Assembly: GCF_947487575.1 (NCBI RefSeq) | Contig: NZ_CANKXG010000008.1 | Span: 179,451-243,450 of the forward strand | Origin: an uncultured Algibacter sp. | GTDB lineage: Bacteria; Bacteroidota; Bacteroidia; Flavobacteriales; Flavobacteriaceae | Direction: 5' to 3' | Length of the DNA: 64,000 nucleotides | Notes under the pieces: model-generated | Database searches by the model: none | Told to the model about the DNA's origin: nothing | The model's input: only the letters and a program-made list of their open reading frames with translations | Part shown: piece after piece, positions 8,857-16,517 of the stretch | Layout of the letters: every line of letters starts with the position of its first letter | Numbering within the stretch: position 1 is the first letter of the stretch | Position numbers and translations under genes: made by a program

Positions 8857-9999
8857 ATGAATTTTAACCTTTCGGAAGAACATATAATGATACGAGATGC
8901 GGCTCGCGATTTTGCCAGAACAGAATTACTTCCTGGAGTAATTGAGCGTGATAACAAACAAGAATTCCCGCAAGAGCTTGTTAAAAAAATGGGAGATTTA
9001 GGTTTTTTAGGTGTTATGGTAGACCCAAAATATGGAGGAAGTGGAATGGATGCTATTTCATATGTACTAATTATGGAAGAACTTTCTAAAATTGATGCCT
9101 CAGCCTCTGTTATAGTTTCGGTAAACAACTCCTTAGTTTGTTATGGATTAGAAGCTTACGGAACAGAAGAACAAAAACAAAAATATCTAACCAAATTGGC
9201 TACTGGCGAATTTATTGGTGCATTTTGTTTAAGCGAACCTGAAGCTGGTAGTGATGCTACTTCACAACGTACAACAGCCATAGACAAAGGCGACCATTAC
9301 ATAATTAATGGCACAAAAAACTGGATTACAAGTGGTGGACGTGCTGATGTTTATTTAGTTATTGCGCAAACAGATAGAGATAAAGGCTCTCATGGCATTA
9401 ATGCTTTTATTGTTGAAAAAGGCATGAAAGGTTTTGATATTGGCCCAAAAGAAGATAAACTTGGTATCCGCGGAAGCGACACACACACCCTACAATTTAA
9501 CGATGTAATAGTGCCTAAAGAAAATAGAATTGGGGTTAACGGTTCTGGATTTCGCTTTGCTATGAAAACACTTTCTGGAGGGCGAATAGGTATAGCGGCA
9601 CAAGCCTTAGGTATAGCTTCTGGCGCATACGAATTAGCATTAAAATATTCCAAAGAACGAAAAGCTTTTGGAACAGAAATTTGCAACCATCAAGCCATAG
9701 CATTCAAATTAGCCGATATGTATACTGATATTGAAGCTGCAAGAATGATGGTCATGAAAGCTGCTTGGGATAAAGACCAAGGCAAAAATTACGATAAATC
9801 TAGCGCCATGGCAAAACTATACGCCTCGAAAGTAGCTATGGAACACACAGTGGAAGCCGTACAAATACACGGCGGTAATGGTTTTGTAAAAGAATACCAT
9901 GTAGAACGTTTAATGCGTGATGCAAAAATCACTCAGATATACGAAGGGACTTCAGAGATACAAAAAATTGTAATTTCTAGAAGTTTAATTAAAGAATAA
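8857..9999 (+). CDS. Acyl-CoA dehydrogenase (short/medium chain type)
   Basis: 380 residues, standard for the family. FAD-dependent alpha,beta-dehydrogenation of an acyl-CoA thioester in the cytoplasm, with electrons passed to ETF. Visible motifs are 'FCLSEPEAGSDA' (FAD/substrate), 'NGTKNWITSGG', 'KLGIRGSDTH', and the C-terminal 'QIYEGTSEIQ' carrying the catalytic Glu of the butyryl-CoA-type enzymes. It stands alone between a divergent anmK and a strong terminator, so it is probably not part of the arsenosugar operon that follows. Confidence 0.93.
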   Translation: MNFNLSEEHIMIRDAARDFARTELLPGVIERDNKQEFPQELVKKMGDLGFLGVMVDPKYGGSGMDAISYVLIMEELSKIDASASVIVSVNNSLVCYGLEAYGTEEQKQKYLTKLATGEFIGAFCLSEPEAGSDATSQRTTAIDKGDHYIINGTKNWITSGGRADVYLVIAQTDRDKGSHGINAFIVEKGMKGFDIGPKEDKLGIRGSDTHTLQFNDVIVPKENRIGVNGSGFRFAMKTLSGGRIGIAAQALGIASGAYELALKYSKERKAFGTEICNHQAIAFKLADMYTDIEAARMMVMKAAWDKDQGKNYDKSSAMAKLYASKVAMEHTVEAVQIHGGNGFVKEYHVERLMRDAKITQIYEGTSEIQKIVISRSLIKE

Positions 10000-10037
10000 A
10001 CATATAGTTTCTCCATAAACTATTATCTACTTTAAAA

Positions 10038-10082
10038 AAAAATCGTCATTTAATATATTTTCTATATTATTTGGCGATTTTT
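10038..10082 (+). terminator. Terminator after the acyl-CoA dehydrogenase
   Basis: AAAAATCGTCA pairs with TGGCGATTTTT (one G-T pair) across a 23-base AT loop and ends in a T tract. It separates the dehydrogenase from the arsenosugar cluster. Confidence 0.7.
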
Positions 10083-10124
10083 GTTAAGTTGCGTTAAACC
10101 TTCCGACTTAATAAATTAGATTTC

Positions 10125-10132
10125 TATCTTTA
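10125..10132 (+). promoter_or_regulatory. Possible -7 box before the arsenosugar cluster
   Basis: TATCTTTA, one mismatch from TAnnTTTG, lies about 17 bases before the ATG at 10149 in a terminator-bounded gap. The same octamer occurs before the FAD oxidoreductase at 23157. The assignment is tentative because no -33 element is clear. Confidence 0.3.
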
Positions 10133-10148
10133 GACAAAAATATTTTCA

Positions 10149-10484
10149 ATGTCAAAAACATATTACGATCCAGCCGACTTAAGAAAGTTTGGAAAAATAA
10201 CAGAATGGAGTGAGGAGCTAGGAAACAAATTCTTTGATTATTATGGCAAAGTTTTCGAAGAAGGCGCGCTTTCCACAAGAGAAAAATCTTTAATAGCACT
10301 AGCCGTTGCCCATACAGAGCAATGCCCATATTGCATTGATGCATACACGAAAGATGGTTTGCAACGCGGTGTTACAAAAGAAGAAATGATGGAAGCCATA
10401 CATGTAGGCGCAGCTATAAAAAGCGGCGCAACTTTGGTACATGGCGTACAAATGATGAATAAAGTGAATAAGTTAGACGGATAA
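10149..10484 (+). CDS. Arsenosugar-cluster AhpD/carboxymuconolactone decarboxylase-like protein
   Basis: 111 residues, a single CMD/AhpD fold with the redox CxxC in 'EQCPYCIDAYTKDGL' and the following 'HVGAAIKSGATLVHG' helix. Members of this fold are thiol peroxidases or reductases. The position directly before arsS matches the peroxidase-like family known to accompany arsenosugar genes. A role in reducing arsenicals or protecting intermediates is inference. It is the first gene of the cluster. Element B follows five bases after its stop, which may partly terminate the transcript before arsS. Confidence 0.85.
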   Translation: MSKTYYDPADLRKFGKITEWSEELGNKFFDYYGKVFEEGALSTREKSLIALAVAHTEQCPYCIDAYTKDGLQRGVTKEEMMEAIHVGAAIKSGATLVHGVQMMNKVNKLDG

Positions 10485-10488
10485 TATT

Positions 10489-10573
10489 TTGGGCGTTACC
10501 ACAAGGGTCGGGCTTTACGTTACAAGTCCTCGCTCCTTCGTCGCTGTGGGCTTTCCACTGCAATCCCTAACGC
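10489..10573 (+). repeat. 3'-gene hairpin element, copy B
   Basis: TTGGGCGTTACC starts five bases after the stop of the AhpD-like gene, and the element ends AATCCCTAACGC. The outer blocks equal copy A. The variable centre is a different short stem-loop (TCGCTCCTTCGTCGC region). It sits inside the arsenosugar cluster, between its first gene and arsS. Confidence 0.8.
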
Positions 10574-10627
10574 AAAACCAGAACTCAAATTTTTCCGTAG
10601 TAACTATATATTAGTAAAAAATAACTA

Positions 10628-11683
10628 ATGGCAACAAAGTCTCTACATAAACGAGAAAGCGATTTAGCAAACAGCAACAGGCAGTTAGAAATTCTATCAA
10701 ACGGTATTTTTCAAAATGGAGAATTACCAACCTTTAAAAGTAAAATTGCCGAAACCAATCAATTTCCACTTAAAGCGAAAAAACTTGAAATACTACAAAT
10801 AAACGTAGGTTACATGTGTAATCAAGTTTGTGACCATTGTCATGTAGATGCTGGCCCAGACCGAAAAGAAATCATGACGCGCGACACTATGCAGCAATGT
10901 TTGGATGTTATAAAAAACACAGGCGCTCATACTTTAGATTTAACTGGAGGCGCACCAGAAATGAATCCAGATTTTCGTTGGTTTGTTGAAGAAGCAGCAA
11001 AAGCCGGAATTAAAGATTTTATAGTACGCTCTAACTTAACAATCATCAGAGCCAATAAAAAATATTACGATTTGCCAGAGTTTTTCAAAAAGCATAATGT
11101 TCATGTGGTTAGCTCTATGCCACATTGGACACGAGGAAAAACTGACAAACAACGTGGCGACGGTGTTTTTGATAAATCTATAAAAGCGCTTCAAGAATTA
11201 AACGCTGTAGGTTATGGTATACCAAATAGTCATTTAAGATTAGATTTGGTTTACAATCCTTCAGGGGCCTTTTTACCAGGAGATCAAATGTCCATGGAAA
11301 AAGATTTCAAAAAAGCTTTAATGGAAGACTTTAGTATTCAGTTTCATAATTTGTTTGCCATAACAAACTTGCCTATTTCTCGTTTTCTCGATTATTTAAT
11401 AGCTTCAGAAAACTATGAAGATTATATGCATGCACTTGTTGAAGCCTACAACCCAACAGCTGTTGAAAATGTCATGTGTACCAACACGCTTTCAGTAAGT
11501 TGGGACGGATATTTATACGATTGCGATTTCAACCAAATGCTTGAACTTCCTGTAAATAGCAAAGCAAAACACATTTCAGAATATAACGAAGATTTACTAG
11601 AAGGTAGAAACATTGTTATTTCACAACATTGCTACGGGTGTACTGCAGGAGCAGGGAGTAGTTGTCAAGGAACAGTAGCATAA
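10628..11683 (+). CDS. arsS: Arsenosugar biosynthesis radical SAM protein ArsS
   Basis: 351 residues. Radical SAM enzyme: the CxxxCxxC cluster motif is at C64, C68 and C71 ('YMCNQVCDHCHVDAGP'), followed by the Gly-rich 'LDLTGGAPEMNP'. A Cys-rich C-terminus ('QHCYGCTAGAGSSCQG') suggests an added cluster or arsenic-binding site (DUF3641-type end). ArsS is known to transfer the 5'-deoxyadenosyl moiety to dimethylated arsenic, giving the dimethylarsinoyl-nucleoside precursor of arsenosugars. Its neighbours (ArsM, TIGR04282- and TIGR04283-type glycosyltransferases, phosphorylase) support this. It starts the tightly packed part of the operon. Confidence 0.9.
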   Translation: MATKSLHKRESDLANSNRQLEILSNGIFQNGELPTFKSKIAETNQFPLKAKKLEILQINVGYMCNQVCDHCHVDAGPDRKEIMTRDTMQQCLDVIKNTGAHTLDLTGGAPEMNPDFRWFVEEAAKAGIKDFIVRSNLTIIRANKKYYDLPEFFKKHNVHVVSSMPHWTRGKTDKQRGDGVFDKSIKALQELNAVGYGIPNSHLRLDLVYNPSGAFLPGDQMSMEKDFKKALMEDFSIQFHNLFAITNLPISRFLDYLIASENYEDYMHALVEAYNPTAVENVMCTNTLSVSWDGYLYDCDFNQMLELPVNSKAKHISEYNEDLLEGRNIVISQHCYGCTAGAGSSCQGTVA

Positions 11684-11692
11684 AACAACCAC

Positions 11693-12187
11693 ATGAAAAA
11701 GGTATTACTCTTTATTTGTATTGGGGTTTCAATCTCCGGATTTGCTCAAAAAACGCTTTCAAAATTATTGAAGCAGCAAAACAAAGAGAGTATTCCTTAT
11801 ATTTCTGTCGAAGATTTAAAAACTGAGAAAGAGTCTATTATTCTATTAGATTCAAGAGAACAAAAAGAGTTTAATACAAGTCACTTACAAAATGCTATTT
11901 GTGTAGGTTACGATTCCTTTAACTTGGATATTGTAAAACCTAAACTACCAAATAAAAACTCAAAAATAGTAGTGTATTGCTCTTTAGGTATTCGTTCTGA
12001 AGATGTTGCAGAAAAACTTAAAAAAGCAGGCTATTCAAATGTCTACAATTTATATGGAGGCATTTTTGAATGGAAAAATAACGATTTAGAAGTCTTAAAT
12101 TTACAAGAACAACCAACAGATTCCATTCATACATTTAGTAAAGCATGGAGTAAATGGTTAAAAAAAGGCGTAAAAGTATATGAGTAA
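11693..12187 (+). CDS. Exported rhodanese-like protein
   Basis: 164 residues. A signal peptide (about 1-19, 'LLFICIGVSISGFAQ') suggests the periplasm. One rhodanese domain has 'LLDSREQKEFNTSHL' and an active-site loop 'VVYCSLGIRSEDV' with Cys96 intact. Rhodaneses move sulfur as a persulfide. In this setting thio-arsenical formation is imaginable but is only inference. It lies nine bases after arsS and overlaps the next gene by eight bases, so it is firmly part of the operon. A sulfur-transfer enzyme outside the cytoplasm is an unexplained feature of the cluster. Confidence 0.85.
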   Translation: MKKVLLFICIGVSISGFAQKTLSKLLKQQNKESIPYISVEDLKTEKESIILLDSREQKEFNTSHLQNAICVGYDSFNLDIVKPKLPNKNSKIVVYCSLGIRSEDVAEKLKKAGYSNVYNLYGGIFEWKNNDLEVLNLQEQPTDSIHTFSKAWSKWLKKGVKVYE

Positions 12188-12809
12188 AACATTAGTTATT
12201 GTTTTTGTAAAAAACATAAAACTTGGAAAAGTAAAAACCAGACTAGCCAAAACCATTGGCAATCAAGGCGCTTATAATGTTTATAGCGAACTCGTAAAAG
12301 TTACCGAACAAGCTACCGAAAATGTATCAGCAGATAAACGTATTTATTTTTCTGATGCTGTAGTTGACACGAAATGGAAAAACGATTATAAAGCAGTTCA
12401 ACAAGGTATAGGTTTAGGCGAACGCATGAAAAATGCTTTTCAAAAAGGTTTTAAGGATGGTTATAAGCGTATCGTTCTAATAGGCTCAGATTTGCCAGAT
12501 ATCACAGCAAATCATATCAATAAAGGTCTTGACGTTTTGAAAGAAAATGAAGTGGTTTTCGGACCTGCAGAAGATGGTGGCTATTACTTAATTGGACTTT
12601 CAAAAATGAATAAGTCCGTTTTTGAAAACAAGCCTTGGAGTCAAGCCCATTTATTAGAGGAAACACTTCAAGAATTGAATAAAAAACAAGTTACATTTAC
12701 TACTTTAGATACTTTAAATGATATTGATACTTATGAAGATTTAATAGCTTCAAAATTTTATCAATCTAACATACAATTACAAGAAAAAATCAAACAATTA
12801 CATGATTAA
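12180..12809 (+). CDS. TIGR04282-type arsenosugar biosynthesis glycosyltransferase (DUF2064)
   Basis: 209 residues. Nucleotide-sugar-transferase fold of the DUF2064 group: 'VKNIKLGKVKTRLAKTIG' at the start, 'GSDLPDITANHI' (DxD-like) and 'PAEDGGYYLIGLSK'. Proteins of this type recur next to ArsS and ArsM in bacteria and are annotated as arsenosugar glycosyltransferases. The acceptor or donor has not been read from sequence. The start overlaps the rhodanese stop by eight bases and its own stop overlaps the phosphorylase start by eight, implying translational coupling. Confidence 0.85.
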   Translation: MSKTLVIVFVKNIKLGKVKTRLAKTIGNQGAYNVYSELVKVTEQATENVSADKRIYFSDAVVDTKWKNDYKAVQQGIGLGERMKNAFQKGFKDGYKRIVLIGSDLPDITANHINKGLDVLKENEVVFGPAEDGGYYLIGLSKMNKSVFENKPWSQAHLLEETLQELNKKQVTFTTLDTLNDIDTYEDLIASKFYQSNIQLQEKIKQLHD

Positions 12810-13614
12810 GTTTATAGAAGAAACAGTTGATTATTTAAAAGACAAAGGTTTTGATAGTCCTGAAATCGGCATCATTTTAGGCACAGGATTAGGTGAATTA
12901 ATCAACGATGTAGAAATAACAAAAGAAGTAAGTTATAACCATATTCCTAATTTCCCAACTGCTACGGTAGAGTTTCATAAAGGAAAACTTATTTATGGTA
13001 CTATGGCTGGCAAAAAAGTTATTATCATGCAAGGGCGTTTTCATCTTTATGAAGGCTACTCGCTACAGGATGTCACTTACCCAGTTCGCATCATGGAGAA
13101 ATTAGGCATACACACCCTGTTAGTTTCCAATGCTTCAGGCGCTATTAATCTCAACTTCAAAAAAGGAGAATTGATGTTAATTGAAGACCATATTAATCTT
13201 CAAGGTAGTTCACCATTAGCCTTTAAAGGTGTTGAACTTTTAGGCGAACGTTTTACCGATATGAGTGCACCTTATGATGCTGAAATCAATTCAAAATTCA
13301 AAAGCATAGCTAAAATCAATAACATCAAATTACATGAAGGCGTTTATGTTAGCGTTTTTGGTCCGCAATTGGAAACCAGAGCAGAATATCGTATGTTAAA
13401 AACTATAGGAGCCGATGCTGTAGGCATGAGTACTGTTCCAGAAATTATTGTTGCTAATCATTTAAAATTAAAAGCTGCAGCAGTATCTGTCTTAACTGAT
13501 GAATGCAACCCAGATAACTTAAAACCTGTCAATATAAGCGAAATTATAGCCATGGCTGGTAAAGCAGAACCAAATATGGTTACACTTTTCAAAGAATTAA
13601 TTAAAACACTTTAG
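12802..13614 (+). CDS. Purine nucleoside phosphorylase (trimeric, PNP-I type)
   Basis: 270 residues. Phosphate-dependent cleavage of purine nucleosides: 'LGTGLGEL' (phosphate loop), 'QGRFHLYEGYS' and 'GPQLETRAEYR' with the base-contacting Glu191 kept. At the position of human Asn243 it has Asp233 ('VLTDECNP'); in the human enzyme that single change is known to admit adenosine. This would suit removal of adenine from the ArsS product, though salvage of ordinary purines is equally possible. It is embedded in the operon by an eight-base overlap and is followed by a 75-base gap before arsM. Confidence 0.9.
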   Translation: MIKFIEETVDYLKDKGFDSPEIGIILGTGLGELINDVEITKEVSYNHIPNFPTATVEFHKGKLIYGTMAGKKVIIMQGRFHLYEGYSLQDVTYPVRIMEKLGIHTLLVSNASGAINLNFKKGELMLIEDHINLQGSSPLAFKGVELLGERFTDMSAPYDAEINSKFKSIAKINNIKLHEGVYVSVFGPQLETRAEYRMLKTIGADAVGMSTVPEIIVANHLKLKAAAVSVLTDECNPDNLKPVNISEIIAMAGKAEPNMVTLFKELIKTL

Positions 13615-13689
13615 TTGTGTAATATCAGTTACATAGTAACAACATAAAACAACTATTTTTATATAGAAAAATTTTACTAAAAATATACC

Positions 13690-14661
13690 ATGAGCACATA
13701 TTTAGAAACAACCCACGACGTATATAAAGAAGCAGCCTTAACTCCCGATGTTGGCTTATGTTGCACCACAAACCCTATTTGGGAATTACCGGGTTTAAAA
13801 ATCCCAAAAATCATGCAAGAGATGAACTACGGTTGTGGCTCTACAGTACATGCACGCGATTTAACAAACAACCCAAAAATGCTTTATGTTGGTGTTGGTG
13901 GTGGGATGGAGCTATTACAATTCGCTTATTTTAATCGTCAAAAAGGTGGTGTTGTTGGAATTGATGTGGTTGATGAAATGTTAGAAGCATCAAGAAAAAA
14001 TTTTAAAGAAGCAGAAGCACAAAATGATTGGTTTAAAAGTGAATTTGTAGACCTTAGAAAAGGAGATGCTATGAATTTACCTGTTGAAGATAATAGCATT
14101 GATGTTGCTGCTCAAAATTGCTTGTTTAACATTTTTAAAGCTGATGATTTAAAAAAAGCTATTGAAGAAATGCATCGTGTTTTAAAACCTCATGGGCGTT
14201 TAGTAATGAGCGATCCAACTTGCGAGCAACCTATGAACGATACATTACGTAACGATGAACGTTTACGTGCTTTATGTTTAAGTGGAAGCTTACCAATTGC
14301 TGAATATGTTAAAGCATTAACCGATGCTGGTTTTGGAACTATTGAGATTAGAGCTAGAAAACCATATAGAATTTTAGACCCAAAGAACTATCCAACAGAC
14401 GAGTTAATTTATATAGAATCTATTGAAGTTGCAGCAATTAAAGACCCAATGCCAGAAGACGGCCCTTGTATTTTTACAGGGAAAGCCGCTATATATTATG
14501 GAGATGAAGACTATTTTGATGACAAATTAGGACACGTTTTACTTAAAAACCAACCACTTGCTATTTGCGATAAAACAGCCGCGACTTTAAAAGCGCTAAA
14601 TAGAAATGATATTTACTTTAGTGAGTCCACTTATCACTATGATGGTGGTGGATGTTGTTAA
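13690..14661 (+). CDS. arsM: Arsenosugar-type arsenite methyltransferase ArsM
   Basis: 323 residues. SAM-dependent methylation of As(III), expected to give dimethylarsenic for ArsS. The class I methyltransferase motif is 'LYVGVGGGMELLQ' with 'VVGIDVVDEMLEASRKNF'. Candidate arsenic-binding cysteines are C24-C25 ('VGLCCTT') and C49 ('NYGCGS'). Later come 'AAQNCLFNIF' and a C-terminal 'GGGCC' tail (C322-C323). This Cys pattern differs from the classical microbial ArsM spacing and fits the arsenosugar-associated subgroup. It has a 75-base leader with no clear operator. Confidence 0.88.
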   Translation: MSTYLETTHDVYKEAALTPDVGLCCTTNPIWELPGLKIPKIMQEMNYGCGSTVHARDLTNNPKMLYVGVGGGMELLQFAYFNRQKGGVVGIDVVDEMLEASRKNFKEAEAQNDWFKSEFVDLRKGDAMNLPVEDNSIDVAAQNCLFNIFKADDLKKAIEEMHRVLKPHGRLVMSDPTCEQPMNDTLRNDERLRALCLSGSLPIAEYVKALTDAGFGTIEIRARKPYRILDPKNYPTDELIYIESIEVAAIKDPMPEDGPCIFTGKAAIYYGDEDYFDDKLGHVLLKNQPLAICDKTAATLKALNRNDIYFSESTYHYDGGGCC

Positions 14662-14710
14662 GCAATATTATAATTCCTATAAAATTATAGGTCTTAGAAT
14701 TTAATAATAT

Positions 14711-14740
14711 TATAGATTCCTATCTTCACAGGAATGACAG
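14711..14740 (+). repeat. GTCATTCC-type dispersed repeat abutting a start codon
   Basis: ATTCCTatcttcacAGGAAT then GACAG directly touches the ATG at 14741. This is a fragment of the common flavobacterial GTCATTCCTG...AGGAATC repeat. It leaves no room for an ordinary ribosome binding site other than the repeat itself. Confidence 0.6.
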
Positions 14741-15640
14741 ATGGATAAGTATTTAGACATTATAAAAAGCTCCTATTCTGGATATTGGAATTATCTCAAA
14801 AATGAGATACTTTTCCAAAACCAGTGGAACAATTATTTTTATGGTTTAATTATTATTTCACTTTTGGTTTGGGTATTAGAAATTCTATTTCCTTGGCGGA
14901 AGAATCAATCTATTTTCAGGAAAGATTTTTGGCTGGACACCTTTTATATGTTCTTCAACTTCTTTTTATTAAATCTTATTATTCTGATAGCACTTTCAAA
15001 TACAGCAGCTTCATTTTTTAATGATATTTTAGGAAGTATCGGTTTATCCATTAAAAACTTTCAACTTTTTGATGTAGATAATTTACCAAAATGGCTAGGA
15101 TTGTTTGTTTTCTTTATCGTTTCAGATTTTGTGCAATGGAATACCCATCGCTTATTACATCGCGTACCTTTTTTATGGAATTTTCATAAAGTACACCATT
15201 CTGTTAAAGAAATGGGATTTGCCGCACATTTGCGTTACCATTGGATGGAACCTGTAGTATACAAATCGTTACTCTATATCCCTATAGCTATTATCGGGAA
15301 TTATGATGCTAAAGATGTGGCCATAGTTTACTTTTTCACTATAACCATTGGGCATTTAAACCATGCTAACTTAGGTTGGGATTACGGTTTTTTAAAATAT
15401 ATTTTCAATAACCCGAAGATGCACATTTGGCATCATGCCAAAGCGTTACCCAAACATGTTAGGTTTGGCGTTAATTACGGACTAACTTTAAGCATTTGGG
15501 ATTATATTTTTAAAACAAATTATATCCCGCATAACGGAAAAGATATTGAACTGGGTTTTTCTGGAGATGAAACCTTTCCTAAAGATTTTATAAAACAAGA
15601 ACTTTATCCCGCGTTTTCACAAAAGCCAAAACCCGATTGA
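14741..15640 (+). CDS. Sterol desaturase / fatty acid hydroxylase family membrane protein
   Basis: 299 residues with several membrane helices (about 32-52, 70-95, 118-135, 185-205) and the family's histidine clusters that bind a di-iron centre: 'HRLLHRVPFLWNFHKVHH', 'GHLNHAN' and 'MHIWHHAKALPKHV'. Relatives hydroxylate or desaturate membrane lipids or cleave ether lipids. It lies between arsM and DUF547 inside the arsenosugar block. A lipid-modifying enzyme here could relate to arsenosugar lipids, which is inference. The start is 80 bases after arsM, directly after a dispersed repeat, and no later Met is plausible. Confidence 0.8.
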   Translation: MDKYLDIIKSSYSGYWNYLKNEILFQNQWNNYFYGLIIISLLVWVLEILFPWRKNQSIFRKDFWLDTFYMFFNFFLLNLIILIALSNTAASFFNDILGSIGLSIKNFQLFDVDNLPKWLGLFVFFIVSDFVQWNTHRLLHRVPFLWNFHKVHHSVKEMGFAAHLRYHWMEPVVYKSLLYIPIAIIGNYDAKDVAIVYFFTITIGHLNHANLGWDYGFLKYIFNNPKMHIWHHAKALPKHVRFGVNYGLTLSIWDYIFKTNYIPHNGKDIELGFSGDETFPKDFIKQELYPAFSQKPKPD

Positions 15641-15659
15641 TAATAAACTTAAGCTTCAA

Positions 15660-16517
15660 ATGAAATACCTACAATTATTTGCACTCTTCATTTTTATCTC
15701 ATCTTGTTGTAGCACAAAACGCATTACTGAATCATCTTCTGATAAACCAAAAACTGAAGTAATAGAAATCACAAAAGATTCTATTACTACTGAAATTGAA
15801 ACTACTACTGAAATAGAACCACCAAAACCACCAAAAATAGTTGAAGTTGATGTTGTTGATGATTATACGCCTGAAGCATTTAATCATTATTCATGGAACA
15901 TTCTATTGAAAAAATACGTTACAAACTCTGGTAACGTAAATTACAAAGGTTTTAAAAGCAATAGAAAAGAACTAACAAATTATATTACCAGCCTTAGCAA
16001 AAACATTCCTAACGATACTTGGAGTAATCAAGACAAATTAGCGTATTGGATAAATGCTTATAATGCTATGACTATAGATTTAATCCTTAGGCATTACCCT
16101 GTTAAAAGCATAAAAGACATTAAAAAACCTTGGAACCTACGTTATTGGAAATTAGGCGAAAAATGGTATAATTTAAATGAAATTGAACATAACATTTTAA
16201 GAAAAATGAATGAACCTAGGATTCATTTTGCTATAGTTTGCGCCTCTTTTTCTTGTCCAAAACTTTTGAATAAAGCTTTTAGGTCTGAAAATATAGATAA
16301 CCAATTAACTAAGGTTACTAGAGAATTTTTAAGTGATTCTAATCGAAATGAAATTTCTCAAAACAATATTAAACTATCAAAAATATTTCAATGGTTTGCT
16401 AAAGATTTCAAACAAGATGGAAGTTTAATTGATTTCTTAAACACATATTCTGAAATTACTATTTCCGCGAAAGCGAAAAAAAGTTTTAAAGACTATAACT
16501 GGAAGCTAAATGAATAA
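15660..16517 (+). CDS. DUF547 lipoprotein, first copy
   Basis: 285 residues. A lipoprotein signal ('LFIFISSCCSTK') is followed by a Thr/Glu/Pro-rich linker (about 25-60) and a DUF547 domain: 'KLAYWINAYNAMTIDLI', 'IEHNILRKMNEPRIHFAIVCASFSCPKL'. The function of DUF547 is not established; a transglutaminase-like fold has been suggested, which I cannot confirm from sequence. It overlaps the following glycosyltransferase by eight bases. A second DUF547 gene lies at 22233-22946, so the region carries two paralogues. Confidence 0.85.
   Translation: MKYLQLFALFIFISSCCSTKRITESSSDKPKTEVIEITKDSITTEIETTTEIEPPKPPKIVEVDVVDDYTPEAFNHYSWNILLKKYVTNSGNVNYKGFKSNRKELTNYITSLSKNIPNDTWSNQDKLAYWINAYNAMTIDLILRHYPVKSIKDIKKPWNLRYWKLGEKWYNLNEIEHNILRKMNEPRIHFAIVCASFSCPKLLNKAFRSENIDNQLTKVTREFLSDSNRNEISQNNIKLSKIFQWFAKDFKQDGSLIDFLNTYSEITISAKAKKSFKDYNWKLNE

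Noticed and set aside
10489-10573. Elements A-E as integron attC sites
   Set aside because: They sit 3' of genes with fixed polarity like cassette attC sites, but the outer boxes are in the order GTTA...TAAC rather than the attC order TAAC...GTTA, the genes are ordinary and far apart, and no integrase is seen.
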